A stretch of 5,467 nucleotides of DNA from positions 1-5,467 of the forward strand of contig JBPCVY010000235.1 in the NCBI GenBank assembly GCA_051010055.1. Direction: 5' to 3'. The DNA is from CAJQND01 sp051010055. Its GTDB lineage: Bacteria; Pseudomonadota; Alphaproteobacteria; Rhizobiales; CAJQND01. Shown here piece by piece: positions 5,421-5,467 of this stretch (within the stretch, counting starts at the first letter, position 1; each line of letters begins with the position of its first letter). The position numbers were made by a program, and so were the translations under genes. Under the pieces are notes generated by a model. It saw only the letters and a list, made by a program, of their open reading frames with translations, was not told the DNA's origin and did not search any database.

Positions 5421-5467
5421 GTGTAAACGAAACCCAGCGGCGTTACTCCCTCCCCTATAAATGTACA
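5421..5467 (+). ncRNA. Possible 5' end of an AbcR-like (alpha-r15) small RNA, cut by window edge
   Basis: No protein gene is visible between the lysR-type stop and the right edge. In Agrobacterium and Sinorhizobium the tandem AbcR1/AbcR2 small RNAs lie in the intergenic region next to the equivalent lysR gene. They repress many transporter mRNAs through short CUCCC-type stretches that pair with ribosome-binding sites. Here the predicted transcript contains ACTCCCTCCCC (5445-5455), which fits such a seed. The RNA body and its terminator would lie beyond the window, so neither length nor fold can be judged. The call rests on gene order, the upstream operator and this short C/U-rich stretch. Confidence 0.28.

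Noticed and set aside
5349..5426. 25-codon frame (starting MHFLHSSYAP) behind the lysR-type gene
   Set aside because: The start codon lies inside the operator-like inverted repeat, with no usable ribosome-binding site; VtlR-regulated small proteins are longer and do not look like this.

Overview
The window reads as ordinary chromosomal DNA from an alphaproteobacterium, most likely of the order Hyphomicrobiales (Rhizobiales). The main reason is the gene set: a carB 3' end and greA, then an Lrp/AsnC-type regulator divergent from trxB, and a LysR-type regulator of the LsrB/VtlR kind directly behind trxB. Known relatives such as Sinorhizobium, Agrobacterium and Brucella carry this trxB-lysR pairing. 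The DNA is moderately GC-rich, and every gene is intact except carB, which the left edge cuts. I see no mobile element, CRISPR array, tRNA or rRNA.

Layout from left to right. The last ~207 codons of carB (carbamoyl-phosphate synthase large chain) end at 626. A 144-bp gap follows, holding a long imperfect inverted repeat (640-705) and a plausible greA promoter. greA (771-1247) encodes the transcript-cleavage factor. After 65 bp comes a complete PLP-dependent decarboxylase of the aromatic-L-amino-acid/glutamate/tyrosine decarboxylase fold (1313-2674), substrate unknown. It converges on an Lrp/AsnC regulator on the minus strand (2703-3197), with only 28 bp between the two. A 238-bp divergent region contains two adjacent perfect dyads, likely operators for the Lrp-type protein. 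Then comes trxB (thioredoxin reductase, 3436-4398) and, 47 bp later, the LysR-type regulator (4446-5333).

The last 134 bp hold no protein gene but are the most interesting part. A perfect 8+8 bp inverted repeat with a T-N11-A core (5346-5366) starts 12 bp behind the lysR stop codon. It is placed about 65 bp upstream of the start predicted from a weak promoter-like sequence, which is the usual geometry of a LysR-activated promoter. In Agrobacterium and Sinorhizobium the tandem AbcR small RNAs lie directly behind this same lysR gene, and VtlR is known to activate abcR2 in Brucella. The right edge may therefore contain the promoter and first ~47 nt of an AbcR-like sRNA, including a C/U-rich stretch able to pair with ribosome-binding sites. 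This is inference: the RNA body lies outside the window.

Functionally, carB and greA are housekeeping genes. The decarboxylase probably fills a variable slot between greA and lrp. trxB plus the LysR regulator form a redox-linked pair, although this LysR protein has a single cysteine, which bears on whether it could work as a disulfide redox sensor.
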